Below the pieces are notes generated by a model that ran no database searches, was not told where the DNA came from, and was given only the letters and a program-made list of their open reading frames with translations. DNA of 64,000 nt from the NCBI RefSeq assembly GCF_003217475.1, contig NZ_QJSP01000014.1, positions 1 to 64,000 of the forward strand, read 5' to 3'. Below, in pieces: positions 8,716 through 19,058 of the stretch. The stretch comes from Williamsia limnetica. Lineage in GTDB: Bacteria > Actinomycetota > Actinomycetes > Mycobacteriales > Mycobacteriaceae. Numbering within the stretch: position 1 is the first letter of the stretch; each line of letters starts with the position of its first letter. Position numbers and translations under genes: made by a program.

Positions 8716-10167
8716 TCAGGGGTCGTAGCGCGAGCAACCGTTCTCGGTGTCGAAGTACCCGGCGGTGAAGGCATCGATCCGGGCGAACCCGGAGGGCAGT
8801 GAACGACCGGCGACATCGCTCGCCACCGCGCCGCTGACCAGAAGCCCGGACACCAGTTCGTCGAGATCGCCGCCTCGCAGGGTGAAGGTGCCGGAAGCGG
8901 CGGTGGATCGGGCCCAGCGGCCGGTGTCGCACGCCGCTCGCGCCGCGGTGACCGGCTGATCGATTGCCTGGCCCCGTGCGCTCTGCGCGGCGACCGAGTA
9001 CCGGGACGCGACCAGTGAATAGGCGCTGAAGTCGCCGCCGATGAAACTCGGCAACCCTGCCGGCCCGTTCGTGCCGTTGGTGGCGATCAGCGCGAGCTCG
9101 TCCGGATCCATCGACACCGTGTTGGTGGTCGGGCAGAAGGCGACCGGGGCCTGCGCGACGACGGCCACATCGACGTCGGCGCACGAGATGCCGAGCGCCG
9201 TGCGGTCGACCACCGGCCGAACCGAGTCGGAGAGGCCGTAGAAATCCTCCACCGACGCCACCACCGAACTCAATCCCGCCTCACTGAACGGCGTGGCGTC
9301 GATCGACCCGGTGTTGTCGAATCGTGGTGGCATCAGGTCCCGCTTCTCGTCGACGTAGAGCTGACCGATCGCTCCGCAGACGGCTGCGCCAGAGCTGAAC
9401 CCCGTCTTGAATGCATCGGCACGCTCGAAGGCGGTGCCGTGGTCGGATTGTCCGCGACGTCCGTCCCGCGCGGAGATGAGTGCCGCCACAGCACTGTTCA
9501 ACCCGTCGCCGGTGTTGATCTCGAGATACTCGCCGTGTCCCTCGGCGAGCCAGCGGATGAAGGTGCCGGACAGGCAGTCGGCTTGTTGCTCGCTGACGAT
9601 GGGAGAGGCGGATTTGTCGAAGCCACCGATCATCTGGATGTAGTGACCGTATTCGTGGGCGATCACGGTGACCGGCGCCATGGGGCCGAACTCCTCGAGC
9701 AGTGCGGGCATCAGCACCCCCCGGTCCCAGCCGATCTCGATGCGATCGGGACAGAACGCAGCGTTGACCTGACGAAAGGTGGACTGTCCGCAGAACGATT
9801 CCGAGAGTGTCTCGGACGTCTGCGCATCCCAGGAGACGAAGCGCAGACCCGTTTTGAAGCCCTGGCCGAAAGCTGGCTCGAAGGCCTGTTTCCAATAGGT
9901 GTCGAGGTCTGCGAGAGCGGCGGCCATGAGTGCGTCGATCTGGTCGCCCGTGCCGCCTCGGATGTCCAGATCGGGTCCGGTGGTGTCGGCGCGCAGCCCG
10001 TTGGGCCCGGTCGTGACCGGCAGACCGGCGACGGTGAAGGGATCGCTGAAGGCCGACACTGCGTCGCCGCTGACCTGTTCACGGCGCTCGTCGGCCGCAC
10101 ACGCCGTCAACGCCAGTAGGACGACGCCGAGCAGCGGCCCGATCACTGCCCGACCGGTCATGTTCAT
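8716..10167 (-). CDS. Neutral zinc metallopeptidase, lipoprotein
   Basis: A secreted, lipid-anchored zinc peptidase of 483 residues. The signal peptide ends in a lipobox (LALTAC, lipidated C23). The catalytic motif is HEYGHYIQM at 171-179 (H171, E172, H175), followed by an SEQQADCLSG segment that resembles the third-ligand region of the YpfJ-type neutral metallopeptidase family. Substrate is unknown. It lies 12 bp after glgB on the same strand, so it may be the last gene of the glgE-glgB operon, although its function looks unrelated. Confidence 0.88.
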   Translation of the reverse strand: MNMTGRAVIGPLLGVVLLALTACAADERREQVSGDAVSAFSDPFTVAGLPVTTGPNGLRADTTGPDLDIRGGTGDQIDALMAAALADLDTYWKQAFEPAFGQGFKTGLRFVSWDAQTSETLSESFCGQSTFRQVNAAFCPDRIEIGWDRGVLMPALLEEFGPMAPVTVIAHEYGHYIQMIGGFDKSASPIVSEQQADCLSGTFIRWLAEGHGEYLEINTGDGLNSAVAALISARDGRRGQSDHGTAFERADAFKTGFSSGAAVCGAIGQLYVDEKRDLMPPRFDNTGSIDATPFSEAGLSSVVASVEDFYGLSDSVRPVVDRTALGISCADVDVAVVAQAPVAFCPTTNTVSMDPDELALIATNGTNGPAGLPSFIGGDFSAYSLVASRYSVAAQSARGQAIDQPVTAARAACDTGRWARSTAASGTFTLRGGDLDELVSGLLVSGAVASDVAGRSLPSGFARIDAFTAGYFDTENGCSRYDP

Positions 10168-10179
10168 GTACGTCGGCCG

Positions 10180-12396
10180 TCAGGCCGGGGTGAGCCAGAT
10201 GGCCCCGTTGGCCGGAAGGGTCAACCGGGCGCAGGCGGGACGACCGTGCCACTGTTCGTCCGCTGCGATCACCTGACCCAGGTTGCCTTCTCCACTACCG
10301 CTGTAGGCCGGTGCGTCGGTGTTGAGGATCTCTGTCCACGTGCCCGACTGTGGCAGTCCCACGCGATATTCGGTGCGGGTGGTGCCGGAGAAGTTGAACA
10401 CGCACGCCACCACCGAACCATCGGAACCCCAGCGCAGGAAACTGATGATGTTGCCCGCAGTGTCGTTGGCGTCGATCCAGGAGTAACCGTTGGGCGTGAT
10501 GTCCTGGCTGTACAGCGCGGGATGCGCCCGGTACACGCCGTTCAGATCGGTGACGAGGGACTGAACCCCGGAGTGCAGCTCACCTTCCCAGCCGTCGAGC
10601 TGATCCCACGACAAGCTGCGGTTCTCCGACCACTCCGGCGTCTGCGCGAACTCCTGGCCCATGAACAGCAACTGCTTACCGGGATGTGCCCACATATAGG
10701 CGAGCAGTGATCGGACACCTGCGGCCTTGGCCCGCGAGTCTCCCGGCATCCTGGACCACAATGTGCCCTTGCCGTGCACCACCTCATCGTGACTGATCGG
10801 CAGGACGAAGTTCTCGCTCCAGGCATACATCAGCGAGAAGGTGATCTCGTGGTGATGGAAGCTCCGGTGGATCTGGTCGCGCCCGAGATAGCCGAGAGTG
10901 TCGTGCATCCACCCCATGTTCCACTTCATGCTGAAACCGAGGCCGCCGAGATTGGTGGTGCGCGTGACGCCGGGCCACGATGTCGACTCTTCGGCAACGG
11001 TCACGACACCGGGGTGGTGCTTGTGCACGGTGGCATTCATCTCCTGGATGAATTGCACTGCCTCTAGGTTCTCGCGACCACCATAGATGTTGGGGGACCA
11101 GCCACCCTCGGGCCTCGAATAGTCGAGGTAGAGCATGGACGCAACAGCATCCACACGGAGGCCGTCGATGTGGAATTGATCGAACCAGTAGAGGGCGTTG
11201 GCGACCAAGAAGTTGCGGACCTCATTGCGACCGAAGTCGAATACGTAGGTGCCCCAGTCCAATTGCTCACCGCGCTGCGGGTCTCCGTGTTCGTAGAGCG
11301 GGGTGCCGTCGAACCGGGCCAACGCCCAGGCGTCCTTCGGGAAGTGAGCGGGAACCCAGTCGACGAGTACTCCGATCCCGAGGGAATGGAGGTGGTCGAC
11401 GAAGTAGCGGAAGTCGTCGGGGCTTCCGAATCGTGAGGTCGGCGCGTAGTACGAGGTGACCTGATAGCCCCACGAGCCACCGAAGGGATGCTCCGACACC
11501 GGCAGCAACTCCACGTGTGTGAAGCCCAGCCGGGTGATGTAGTCGCCGAGCTGTTCGGCCAATTCTCGATAGTCCAGGCCCTGGCGCCACGAGCCGAGAT
11601 GGACCTCGTAGACGCTCATCGGCTCGTCGGTGGCCACGACCTTCTCCCGGTCGGCGATCCACACCTCGTCTGTCCACTCGAACGACGTCTCCGGGATCAC
11701 CGACGCGGTCGCCGGCGGGATCTCGGTGGCGCGTGCCATCGGGTCCGCCTTCTCGCGGACGATGCCGTCGTTGCCCGTGATGCGGAACTTGTAAGTGGTG
11801 CCGGGGCCCACGTCGGGAACGAAGACTTCCCACACGCCGCTCGATCCCAGTGAGCGCATCGGCGCAGTGTGCCCGCGCCAACCATCGAAGCTCCCGATGA
11901 GGGTGACGCCCTGGGCATTGGGCGCCCACACCGCAAAACTGGTGCCACCGACATCGCCGTCCGCAGTGGTGTAGACCCGCGCCTGCGGGCCGAGGATCTC
12001 CCACAGCCGTTCGTGGCGGCCCTCGGTGAACAGGTGGATGTCGAGCTCTCCGAGGCTGGGTAGGAAGCGATACCCGTCGGCGACGACGAATTCACGGTCG
12101 GCACCGCCGTCATCCGAGTTCGGATAGGTGACCCGGTAGCGGTAGTCGATGAGGTCGGTGATCGGCACTGCAACCACCCACAAGACCGAATCTTGTTGCG
12201 TGAGTGGGTACTCGACACCACCGATGATCGCGGTCACCGCGATTGCATCTGGTTTGAGGGTGCGCAGGACGGTGTGGTCGCCGACTGGATGGGCGCCGAG
12301 GACCCCGTGCGGATTGTGATGGGTGCCCGCGAGTAACCGCTCGAGGTCAGCTGCGGGCAGTAGTGCGTCGGGTACGGCGTCTGATGATGTGGTCAT
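10180..12396 (-). CDS. glgB: 1,4-alpha-glucan branching enzyme GlgB
   Basis: GH13 branching enzyme that introduces alpha-1,6 branches into glucan chains. In mycobacteria it cooperates with GlgE to build cytosolic and capsular alpha-glucan. The 738-residue protein has an N-terminal CBM48-like region, a GH13 barrel with nucleophile D416 ([10 protein letters not shown]), acid/base Glu in [10 protein letters not shown], and the HDEVVHGKG motif near residue 537, then a C-terminal beta domain. Length and motifs are normal. Its ATG overlaps the glgE stop by 4 bp, indicating coupling. It is the equivalent of Rv1326c. Confidence 0.97.
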   Translation of the reverse strand: MTTSSDAVPDALLPAADLERLLAGTHHNPHGVLGAHPVGDHTVLRTLKPDAIAVTAIIGGVEYPLTQQDSVLWVVAVPITDLIDYRYRVTYPNSDDGGADREFVVADGYRFLPSLGELDIHLFTEGRHERLWEILGPQARVYTTADGDVGGTSFAVWAPNAQGVTLIGSFDGWRGHTAPMRSLGSSGVWEVFVPDVGPGTTYKFRITGNDGIVREKADPMARATEIPPATASVIPETSFEWTDEVWIADREKVVATDEPMSVYEVHLGSWRQGLDYRELAEQLGDYITRLGFTHVELLPVSEHPFGGSWGYQVTSYYAPTSRFGSPDDFRYFVDHLHSLGIGVLVDWVPAHFPKDAWALARFDGTPLYEHGDPQRGEQLDWGTYVFDFGRNEVRNFLVANALYWFDQFHIDGLRVDAVASMLYLDYSRPEGGWSPNIYGGRENLEAVQFIQEMNATVHKHHPGVVTVAEESTSWPGVTRTTNLGGLGFSMKWNMGWMHDTLGYLGRDQIHRSFHHHEITFSLMYAWSENFVLPISHDEVVHGKGTLWSRMPGDSRAKAAGVRSLLAYMWAHPGKQLLFMGQEFAQTPEWSENRSLSWDQLDGWEGELHSGVQSLVTDLNGVYRAHPALYSQDITPNGYSWIDANDTAGNIISFLRWGSDGSVVACVFNFSGTTRTEYRVGLPQSGTWTEILNTDAPAYSGSGEGNLGQVIAADEQWHGRPACARLTLPANGAIWLTPA

Positions 12397-14411
12397 GAGG
12401 GAGTCCTGAACGCGAGGTTGCGGCGGGCGGCTTCGGGCATGGGAGGCAGGGCGACGATGTGGGCCACCGATCGCCAGGGTTCGAGTCTGACGAAGTTGGC
12501 CTGACCCCAGTGGAAGCTCTCGCCGCTGACTTCGTCCACGCCGCTGAAGCGGTCTTGCCAGTCGTATCCGATGGACGGCATGTCCAGCCAGAGCGTGGAT
12601 TCTTCCGCACCGTACGGGTTGATGTTCACCACGACCACCACGGTATCCCCGGTCTTGGGGTCGAACTTGGAATACGCGATCAGCGCATCGTTGTCGAGGT
12701 GGTGGAACTTCAGGTAACGCAGCTGCTGTAGAGCGGGGTGTCGTCGGCGGATCTCGTTCAGTGACCGGATCCAGCCCTCGAGGGACTCACCTCTGCTCGA
12801 GGCGCCCTTGTAGTCGCGTGGACGCAGCTCGTACTTCTCGGAATCGAGATACTCCTCGCTGCCTTCCCGGACCGCGTGGTGCTCGTACAGTTCGTATCCG
12901 CTGTACACGCCCCACGTGGGTGACAGGGTCGCGGCCAGCGCCGCGCGGAGCGCGAACATCCCGGGACCGCCGTGCTGCAACGATTCGTGAAGGATGTCGG
13001 GCGTGTTCACGAACAGGTTGGGCCTGGCGATGTCGGCGTTGCCGGCAATCTCGTTGCCGAATTCGGTCAGCTCCCACTTGGCGGTACGCCAGGTGAAGTA
13101 CGTGTAGGACTGGGTGAAACCGAGTTTGCCCAGACCGTACAGACGGGCCGGCCGGGTGAATGCCTCGGCCAGGAACAAAACGTCCGGATCACGTTTCTTG
13201 ACCTCTACGATGAGCCACTCCCAGAAGTCCGGCGGCTTGGTGTGAGGGTTGTCGACCCGAAAGATCTTGACGCCCCGCGCGACCCAACCCAGGACCACCT
13301 TGAGCACTCCGCGGAAGATGCCGTTGCGGTCGTCGTCGAAATTGAGTGGGTAGATGTCCTGGTACTTCTTCGGCGGGTTCTCGGCGTACCGGATACTGCC
13401 GTCGGGTTCGGCGGTGAACCAATCCGGATGCTCGGTCGTCCACGGATGGTCGGGGGCGCACTGGAGGGCGAGATCGAGTGCGACCTCCATCCCGAGTTCT
13501 TCGGCTCGATGCCGGAAGTATTCGAAATCGTCGAACGTGCCCAGCCGTGGGTGGATCGCGTCGTGTCCACCGTCCTTGGATCCGATCGCCCACGGTGACC
13601 CGACGTCGTCGGGGTGCGCGGTCACCGAATTGTTGGGGCCTTTGCGGTTGACCTCGCCGATCGGATGGATCGGTGGGAGATACACGATGTCGAAGCCCAT
13701 GTCCGCGATCCGCGGGAGGTCCTCGGCGGCGGTCAAGAAAGTGCCGTGGACCGGGTGTCCCTCGTTGTCCCATCCGCCGGTGGAGCGGGGGAAGAGTTCG
13801 TACCAGGATCCGAACAGGGCGCGGGTGCGGTCGACCCACACGCGGTGGGTCCGGCTCTTGGTGACGAGCTCGCGAACCGGATAGGTCGTGAGCAACTGCG
13901 CCACCTGCGCTGACAATGCGGGTCCGACACGGTCCGGCAGTGCCAGATGCGAGTCCCGCAACGCCGTGGACGCGCTCGTCAGCAAGTCGCGATCGGTGGG
14001 AGGTGTGAGCTCACGGACGCGATCGAGCAGTCTCGCACCTCGTTCGATGTCATTGGCGAGCTCTGCGCTTCCTTGTCCGGCCGCGAGTTTTTTGTCCATC
14101 GCATCGCGCCAGGTGCTGAAGGGATCGCTCCACGCGTCGATGCGATAGGACCAATAGCCCGTCGCGTCGGGACTGAAGAATGCGTTGAACGTGTCCGGTT
14201 CGGCTCCCGGCGACATTCGGATGTCCAAGGCACCCGCGCGGGTCGGGCCCTCGACATGCAGTGTGGCGGCCACCGCGTCGTGACCTTCGCGCCATACGGT
14301 TGCACTGACTGGAAAAGTTTCTCCGACAACCGCTTTCGCGGCGAATTGACCCGAAGAAACCACTGGGGCTATGTCATCGATCCCGATGCGCCCAATCACC
14401 TTGTCGGCCAC
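12393..14411 (-). CDS. glgE: Maltose-1-phosphate maltosyltransferase GlgE
   Basis: GH13_3 enzyme that transfers maltosyl units from alpha-maltose-1-phosphate onto alpha-1,4-glucan. The 672-residue protein has an N-terminal beta domain, a helical insertion and a GH13 barrel with nucleophile D387 ([13 protein letters not shown]) and acid Glu in FLAEAFTRP. Length is normal for the family. GTG 14411 follows a weak GAGAG box. Unlike M. tuberculosis, where glgP lies between glgE and dinG, only about 76 bp separates them here. The donor-forming enzymes (TreS-Pep2 or GlgM) are not in this window. Confidence 0.97.
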   Translation of the reverse strand: MADKVIGRIGIDDIAPVVSSGQFAAKAVVGETFPVSATVWREGHDAVAATLHVEGPTRAGALDIRMSPGAEPDTFNAFFSPDATGYWSYRIDAWSDPFSTWRDAMDKKLAAGQGSAELANDIERGARLLDRVRELTPPTDRDLLTSASTALRDSHLALPDRVGPALSAQVAQLLTTYPVRELVTKSRTHRVWVDRTRALFGSWYELFPRSTGGWDNEGHPVHGTFLTAAEDLPRIADMGFDIVYLPPIHPIGEVNRKGPNNSVTAHPDDVGSPWAIGSKDGGHDAIHPRLGTFDDFEYFRHRAEELGMEVALDLALQCAPDHPWTTEHPDWFTAEPDGSIRYAENPPKKYQDIYPLNFDDDRNGIFRGVLKVVLGWVARGVKIFRVDNPHTKPPDFWEWLIVEVKKRDPDVLFLAEAFTRPARLYGLGKLGFTQSYTYFTWRTAKWELTEFGNEIAGNADIARPNLFVNTPDILHESLQHGGPGMFALRAALAATLSPTWGVYSGYELYEHHAVREGSEEYLDSEKYELRPRDYKGASSRGESLEGWIRSLNEIRRRHPALQQLRYLKFHHLDNDALIAYSKFDPKTGDTVVVVVNINPYGAEESTLWLDMPSIGYDWQDRFSGVDEVSGESFHWGQANFVRLEPWRSVAHIVALPPMPEAARRNLAFRTPS

Positions 14412-14487
14412 CTCTCACAGTGTTGTTGCCAGCGTTGCCCTGGTCATCGTTCTGCCCACCACCGTATGCGACATCGACGTATCCGGC

Positions 14488-16626
14488 TCAGGCTCTGTCA
14501 CCATCGGTTGTGTTCGTCCCCTGCAATCGGGACAGCGCGCCGCGCACCAACTGGCCGTCGGTCGTGCGCCAGAACGGCGGCAGCGACGCCAGCAGATAGT
14601 TCCCGTAGCGGGCGGTGGCCAAACGTGAATCGAGTACCGCGATGACACCGCGATCGGACGTGCCGCGGAGCAGACGCCCGGTGCCCTGCGCGAGCAGCAG
14701 TGCGGCATGGCCTGCCGCGATGGCCATGAATCCGTTGCCGCCCCGCGCCGCGACCGCGCGCTGACGTGCCATCAGCAGTGGGTCGTCAGGTCTGGGGAAC
14801 GGGATGCGGTCGATCAGGACCAGGTTGAGTGATGGACCGGGGACGTCGACGCCCTGCCACAGCGACAGCGTGCCGAACAGACAAGTCTTCTCGTCGGCAG
14901 CGAACTCTTTCACCAACGCGCCGGTCGCACCGTCACCCTGGCACAGGACAGGCAGATCGATACGCGTCCGAACTGCTTCGGCCGCGTCTTTAGCCGCCCG
15001 CATGGACGAGAACAGACCCAGCGTCCGACCTCCCGCTGCGGTGATCAGGTCGACCACTTCGTCGAGGGTGCGCGCCGACATCCCCTCGCGGCCCGGTGCG
15101 GGCAGATGCTTGGCCACATACAGGATGGCGGACTTCTGATGGTCGAAGGGCGATCCGACGTCGAGCCCGTTCCAGACGAGCTTCTTCTCGTCGGCCGGTG
15201 GGGGTTTGCCGATCGCGGTGATGCTCTGCGCGGATTTGGTGGCTTCCGTCGCCGGGTCGGAGTCAGGGGCGGCCGAGGTGGCGTCTGCCGAGCCCGGGCG
15301 GTGGGGTGGTAGGCCCCAGCTTGCGGCCAGACCGTCGAACGACCCACCGACGGTCAGCGTTGCCGACGTCAAGATGACCGTGGCGTGGGCGAACAGTGAA
15401 GCCCGCAACAGTCCGCCGACGGACAGCGGTGCCACCCGCAGCACGCGCTTGCGGTCGCCGCGGACGAGGTCCTCACCGATCCAGACGACGTCGGGCCGCT
15501 TGGCCTCGTCGGGATCGTCGAACGCGGCCAGGATGCGTACGGCGGTGTCGTGCATTTCTTCGAGGCTGGTCAGCGCAGCCAACCTGGCCGCGTTTCCCTC
15601 GGGATCGACCTCACCGCTCCGACGTACCGGGCCGATTGCGGTGTGGGCTTTCCACAGCCGGTCACGCAGCGATGACAGGGCCAGCGGTGCCCCGTCGGGT
15701 AGTCCGGTCCAGCGGCCCGGTGCGATGTCGTCGAGCAGCGATTCGATCAGTTCGGCGCTGCCCGAGATGTCGTCTGCGACCTCTTCGTCGACGAGTTTTG
15801 CGCATCGTCGGGCCAGGCCGGCGACCGATGCACCGGAAATCTCCGCGGTCGCGACCGAGGTGATGCGGTCGGCCAGTTCATGGGCTTCGTCGACCACGAC
15901 GACGTCGTGTTCGGGAAGGATCGCGGCCGGGCTCATGGCGTCGATGGCCAGCAGCGCGTGGTTGGTCACCACAACATCGGCTTTCCCTGCCTTGGCCTTC
16001 GCCTTCTCGGCAAAGCAGTCGGCACCGTAGGAACAGTTGGTGGCGCCGAGGCATTCGCGTGCGGTGACGCTCACCTGGCGCCAGGATCGGTCGGTCACCC
16101 CGGGCGTCAGGTCGTCGCGGTCGCCGGTCTCTGTGTCCGAGGTCCATTCGCGCAGCCTGGTGACCTCACGGCCGAGCCGTGAGGCCGCGAAAGGATCGGC
16201 CTTTCCGCCCCCGAGGGCGTCGAACAGGTCACCCTCGGGTTCTTCGATGGTGCCCGCGTGAATCTTGTTCAGGCACAAATAGTTTCCGCGACCTTTGAGG
16301 ATTGCGAACTCGGGGACCCGGCCCAGGGGACCGGTGAGCGCCGTGGCGGTGCGCGGTAGATCGCGTTCGACGAGTTGGCGCTGCAGTGCGATGGTGGCCG
16401 TCGAGACCACCACCGTCTTGCCGGTGTCGACCGCATGGCGCAGCGATGGCACCAGATACGCCAACGACTTGCCGGTGCCGGTGCCCGCCTGAACGGCCAG
16501 ATGCTCACCCGTGTCGATGGAGTGGGCCACCGCGGAAGCCATCTTCAGCTGCCCGTCGCGCCTGGCCCCACCCAGCGCCTCGACCGCGGACGACAGCAGA
16601 TCGGGCACTTCGGGGATGTCTGTCAT
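14488..16626 (-). CDS. dinG: DinG-family ATP-dependent DNA helicase
   Basis: XPD/DinG-like superfamily 2 helicase, expected to be 5'-3' and to act on R-loops, G-quadruplexes and repair intermediates. Motif I AGTGTGKS lies at residues 47-54 and the DEAH box in VVVDEAHELADR. Four cysteines (NYLC, ECLG, ATNC, GADC) between motifs I and II fit the iron-sulfur cluster of this family. The protein has 712 residues. It matches Rv1329c by position between glgE and the NAD salvage genes. pncA lies 31 bp upstream on the same strand. Confidence 0.93.
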   Translation of the reverse strand: MTDIPEVPDLLSSAVEALGGARRDGQLKMASAVAHSIDTGEHLAVQAGTGTGKSLAYLVPSLRHAVDTGKTVVVSTATIALQRQLVERDLPRTATALTGPLGRVPEFAILKGRGNYLCLNKIHAGTIEEPEGDLFDALGGGKADPFAASRLGREVTRLREWTSDTETGDRDDLTPGVTDRSWRQVSVTARECLGATNCSYGADCFAEKAKAKAGKADVVVTNHALLAIDAMSPAAILPEHDVVVVDEAHELADRITSVATAEISGASVAGLARRCAKLVDEEVADDISGSAELIESLLDDIAPGRWTGLPDGAPLALSSLRDRLWKAHTAIGPVRRSGEVDPEGNAARLAALTSLEEMHDTAVRILAAFDDPDEAKRPDVVWIGEDLVRGDRKRVLRVAPLSVGGLLRASLFAHATVILTSATLTVGGSFDGLAASWGLPPHRPGSADATSAAPDSDPATEATKSAQSITAIGKPPPADEKKLVWNGLDVGSPFDHQKSAILYVAKHLPAPGREGMSARTLDEVVDLITAAGGRTLGLFSSMRAAKDAAEAVRTRIDLPVLCQGDGATGALVKEFAADEKTCLFGTLSLWQGVDVPGPSLNLVLIDRIPFPRPDDPLLMARQRAVAARGGNGFMAIAAGHAALLLAQGTGRLLRGTSDRGVIAVLDSRLATARYGNYLLASLPPFWRTTDGQLVRGALSRLQGTNTTDGDRA

Positions 16627-16657
16627 CGCGCTCTGTTCGTCCGTCGCGCTTGGCTGG

Positions 16658-17248
16658 TCACAGCGGCCGGGCGGCCACTGACGAGACCACGGAGACCCCG
16701 GCGGCGGTCATCGCGGAGATGGCCGCCCCGGTGGTCTCGGGGCTGACGCCGGCGCAGTATTCGAGTAGGACGCGGGTCATGAGACCCAGCTTGCGGGCGT
16801 CGAGCGCCGTGGCCAGGACGCAATGGTCGGTGGCCAATCCGACGACGTCGACCGCGTTGATGTCGCGGGTGCGTAACCACTCGCCGAGCTCGACGCCCTC
16901 TGCACTCGCGCCCTCGAAACCCGAGTATGCGGCAGTGTATTCACCTTTGCTGAAGACCTCGTCTGCGACACCGGCGTCGAAGGCGGGATGGAAGTCCACC
17001 CCCGGGGTTCCGACGACACAGTGCGGCGGCCAGCTGTCGACGAAGTCGGGGGTCTCGGAGAAGTGGTCACCGGGATCGATGTGATGATCACGGGTCGCAG
17101 CGACCGCCAGATAGCCGTGATCTCGGCCGGTGTACGCCGCGATCGCCGAGGCGACGGCAGCGCCACCGGACACTGCCAGCGATCCGCCCTCGCAGAAGTC
17201 GTTCTGGACGTCGACGATGAGCAGCGCTGTTCGGATGTGTTCGGTCAC
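16658..17248 (-). CDS. pncA: Nicotinamidase PncA
   Basis: Hydrolyses nicotinamide to nicotinate for NAD salvage; orthologues also activate pyrazinamide. From GTG 17248 the catalytic triad is D13 (LIVDVQNDF), K101 (SKGEY) and C143 (TDHCVLAT). Metal ligands D54, H56, H62 and H76 match the M. tuberculosis set D49/H51/H57/H71. Length (196 residues) is normal. AAGG lies about 8 bases before GTG 17248; upstream in-frame sequence is repeat DNA. It lies directly downstream of pncB, so both salvage steps appear in one operon, whereas in M. tuberculosis pncA is elsewhere. Confidence 0.94.
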   Translation of the reverse strand: MTEHIRTALLIVDVQNDFCEGGSLAVSGGAAVASAIAAYTGRDHGYLAVAATRDHHIDPGDHFSETPDFVDSWPPHCVVGTPGVDFHPAFDAGVADEVFSKGEYTAAYSGFEGASAEGVELGEWLRTRDINAVDVVGLATDHCVLATALDARKLGLMTRVLLEYCAGVSPETTGAAISAMTAAGVSVVSSVAARPL

Positions 17249-17275
17249 GGGCGATACCTTCCGGGCGTTGCGTGG

Positions 17276-17340
17276 CTGGTCGTTGTGTTGTCTGGTCAGT
17301 GTTGTCTGGTCATCGTGGGTCTGGTGATCGTGGGTCTGGG
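17276..17340. repeat. Degenerate ~15-bp tandem repeat across pncB end and pncA leader
   Basis: Units starting with ctggt lie at 17276-17291, 17292-17305, 17306-17320 and 17321-17335, with a fifth partial copy after. Lengths are 16, 14, 15 and 15 bp. Read on the minus strand, the first copies encode the PDPRSPDPR tail of PncB, the stop falls inside the array at 17310-17312, and the rest forms the pncA leader. Confidence 0.85.
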
Positions 17341-18638
17341 GCGATGAATCGCACCGGTATGGCCGGTTCGCCTCGCGACAGTCCCAAACCCTCCCACGGA
17401 AGACTGACAAGCGCAGCAGCGAGGTGTTCTCGCGAGTCGTCGAGGGTCGGCAGATCCGCGACCGGGTCGCCGCCGCGTACCAGGGGGATCTGCAGTGGCC
17501 GGGCGGTCGACGTCGTCTCCGGGACGGCCGCGCCGGTGGGATAGATGATCTCCTCGAGGATGGTGCCGGTGGCCTTCGCGGTGCGGATCGCGGTTTTGGC
17601 GCCGCCTCGGGACTCCTTGTGGCTGGCGCGTTTCGCGACGGGGATCCCGTCGACCTCGACCAACTTGTAGACCATGCCCGCGGTCGGGGACCCCGAACCG
17701 GTCACCAGGGAGGTCCCGACCCCGTAGACGTCCACGGGCTCGGCACGCAGCGACGCGATGGCGTACTCGTCGAGGTCTCCGGAGACGACGATGCGTGTGC
17801 CCGTCGCGCCGAGGTCATCGAGCTGTTTGCGAACCTGCCGGGCGAGCACCCCGAGGTCGCCGGAATCGATTCGGACCGCGCCGAGCTCGGTGCCCGCGAC
17901 CTCGATGGCGTTGGCGACGCCCTGGGTGATGTCGTAGGTGTCGACGAGCAACGTCGTACCCACGCCGAGCTTGGCCACCTGGGCCGCGAACGCGGCCTTC
18001 TCGTCGGGCCGTCCATCGGTGGTCGTATGGAGCAGGGTGAATGAATGCGCGCTGGTACCGGCGCTGGGTACGCCGTGTCTACGCGCTGCCTCGAGGTTGG
18101 ACGTGGCCGACAGGCCGGCGAGGTACGCGGCCCGGGACGATGCGACCGCGGCTTGCTCGTGCGTACGTCGGGATCCCATCTCGATGATCGGGCGTGATCC
18201 GGCCGCGGTGACCATGCGGGCAGCTGCGGAGGCGATGGCGCTGTCATGGTTGAGGATCGACAGCGCAAGGGTCTCCAGGATCACTGCTTCGGCGAATGTC
18301 CCGCGGACCGTCAGGACAGGGGACCCCGGGAAGAACAATTCGCCTTCGGGATAGCCGTCGATATCGCCTGTGAACCGATAGTTGCTCAGCCAATCGAGCG
18401 TCTCGTCATCCAGGAACTTTTCCACGACGGCGAGTTGCTCCGAACCGAATGTGAAGTCCGAGAGTTGCTCGATCAGACGTCCGGTACCTGCGACGACGCC
18501 GTAGCGGCGGCCGTCCGGCAAGCGACGCGCGAACACCTCGAAAGTGCACGTGCGATGAGCGCTCTGGTCGGCGAGCGCGGCCGCGACCATGGTGAGTTCG
18601 TACTGATCCGTCAACAACGCCGTGTTCAAGGAGTTCAC
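17310..18638 (-). CDS. pncB: Nicotinate phosphoribosyltransferase PncB
   Basis: Converts nicotinate and PRPP to nicotinate mononucleotide, the step after PncA. About 442 residues with the NAPRTase hallmarks: N-terminal ALLTDQYELTM, GSRRTHE, GTSAHSFTLLH (containing the phosphorylatable His region) and RIDSGDL. GTG 18638 is preceded by AGGG at good spacing; GTG 18647 is an alternative, and upstream in-frame sequence is not coding-like. The C-terminal PDPRSPDPR tail is encoded by tandem repeat DNA and looks like a recent addition. It is the equivalent of Rv1330c (pncB1), divergent from clpS. Confidence 0.94.
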   Translation of the reverse strand: MNSLNTALLTDQYELTMVAAALADQSAHRTCTFEVFARRLPDGRRYGVVAGTGRLIEQLSDFTFGSEQLAVVEKFLDDETLDWLSNYRFTGDIDGYPEGELFFPGSPVLTVRGTFAEAVILETLALSILNHDSAIASAAARMVTAAGSRPIIEMGSRRTHEQAAVASSRAAYLAGLSATSNLEAARRHGVPSAGTSAHSFTLLHTTTDGRPDEKAAFAAQVAKLGVGTTLLVDTYDITQGVANAIEVAGTELGAVRIDSGDLGVLARQVRKQLDDLGATGTRIVVSGDLDEYAIASLRAEPVDVYGVGTSLVTGSGSPTAGMVYKLVEVDGIPVAKRASHKESRGGAKTAIRTAKATGTILEEIIYPTGAAVPETTSTARPLQIPLVRGGDPVADLPTLDDSREHLAAALVSLPWEGLGLSRGEPAIPVRFIAPDPRSPDPR

Positions 18639-18704
18639 CGTCAACACCCTAGGCCTGCCACTGCGCGCTCGTTCTGAACGGTCACTATCGGTACCCTGGG
18701 CTCC

Positions 18705-19055
18705 ATGCGCGGACTGATGATGACCGCACCGCCCCGCTGTGAACCTCGGCGTGTGGCGGGCGACGGTCAGCACGAGGCCACCCCGTCGAGTACCGCCGTC
18801 GCCGAACGTGACCAGGCAGTGGACAGGCCGTGGGTGACCATCGTGTGGGACGATCCGGTGAACCTCATGCGCTACGTCACGTACGTGTTCCAGAAGCTCT
18901 TCGGCTACAGCGAGACGAGGGCATCCGAACTCATGATGCAGGTACACACCGAAGGTCGGGCCGTGGTGTCCACCGGTGATCGCGACAAGGTCGAACTCGA
19001 TGTCCAGAAACTGCACGCCGCCGGCCTGTGGGCCACGATGCAGCGGGACAGCTGA
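18705..19055 (+). CDS. clpS: ClpS protease adaptor
   Basis: Adaptor delivering N-degron substrates to the ClpC/ClpP protease. The core (residues ~42-112) has [20 protein letters not shown] and an [12 protein letters not shown] block, as in ClpS folds. Starts at 18705, 18717 or 18720 are possible, and the first ~35 residues are a poorly conserved Pro/Ala-rich leader. It is the equivalent of Rv1331 and the first gene of a long plus-strand run. The DUF2017 gene begins 3 bp after its stop. Confidence 0.92.
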   Translation: MRGLMMTAPPRCEPRRVAGDGQHEATPSSTAVAERDQAVDRPWVTIVWDDPVNLMRYVTYVFQKLFGYSETRASELMMQVHTEGRAVVSTGDRDKVELDVQKLHAAGLWATMQRDS

Positions 19056-19058
19056 GCA

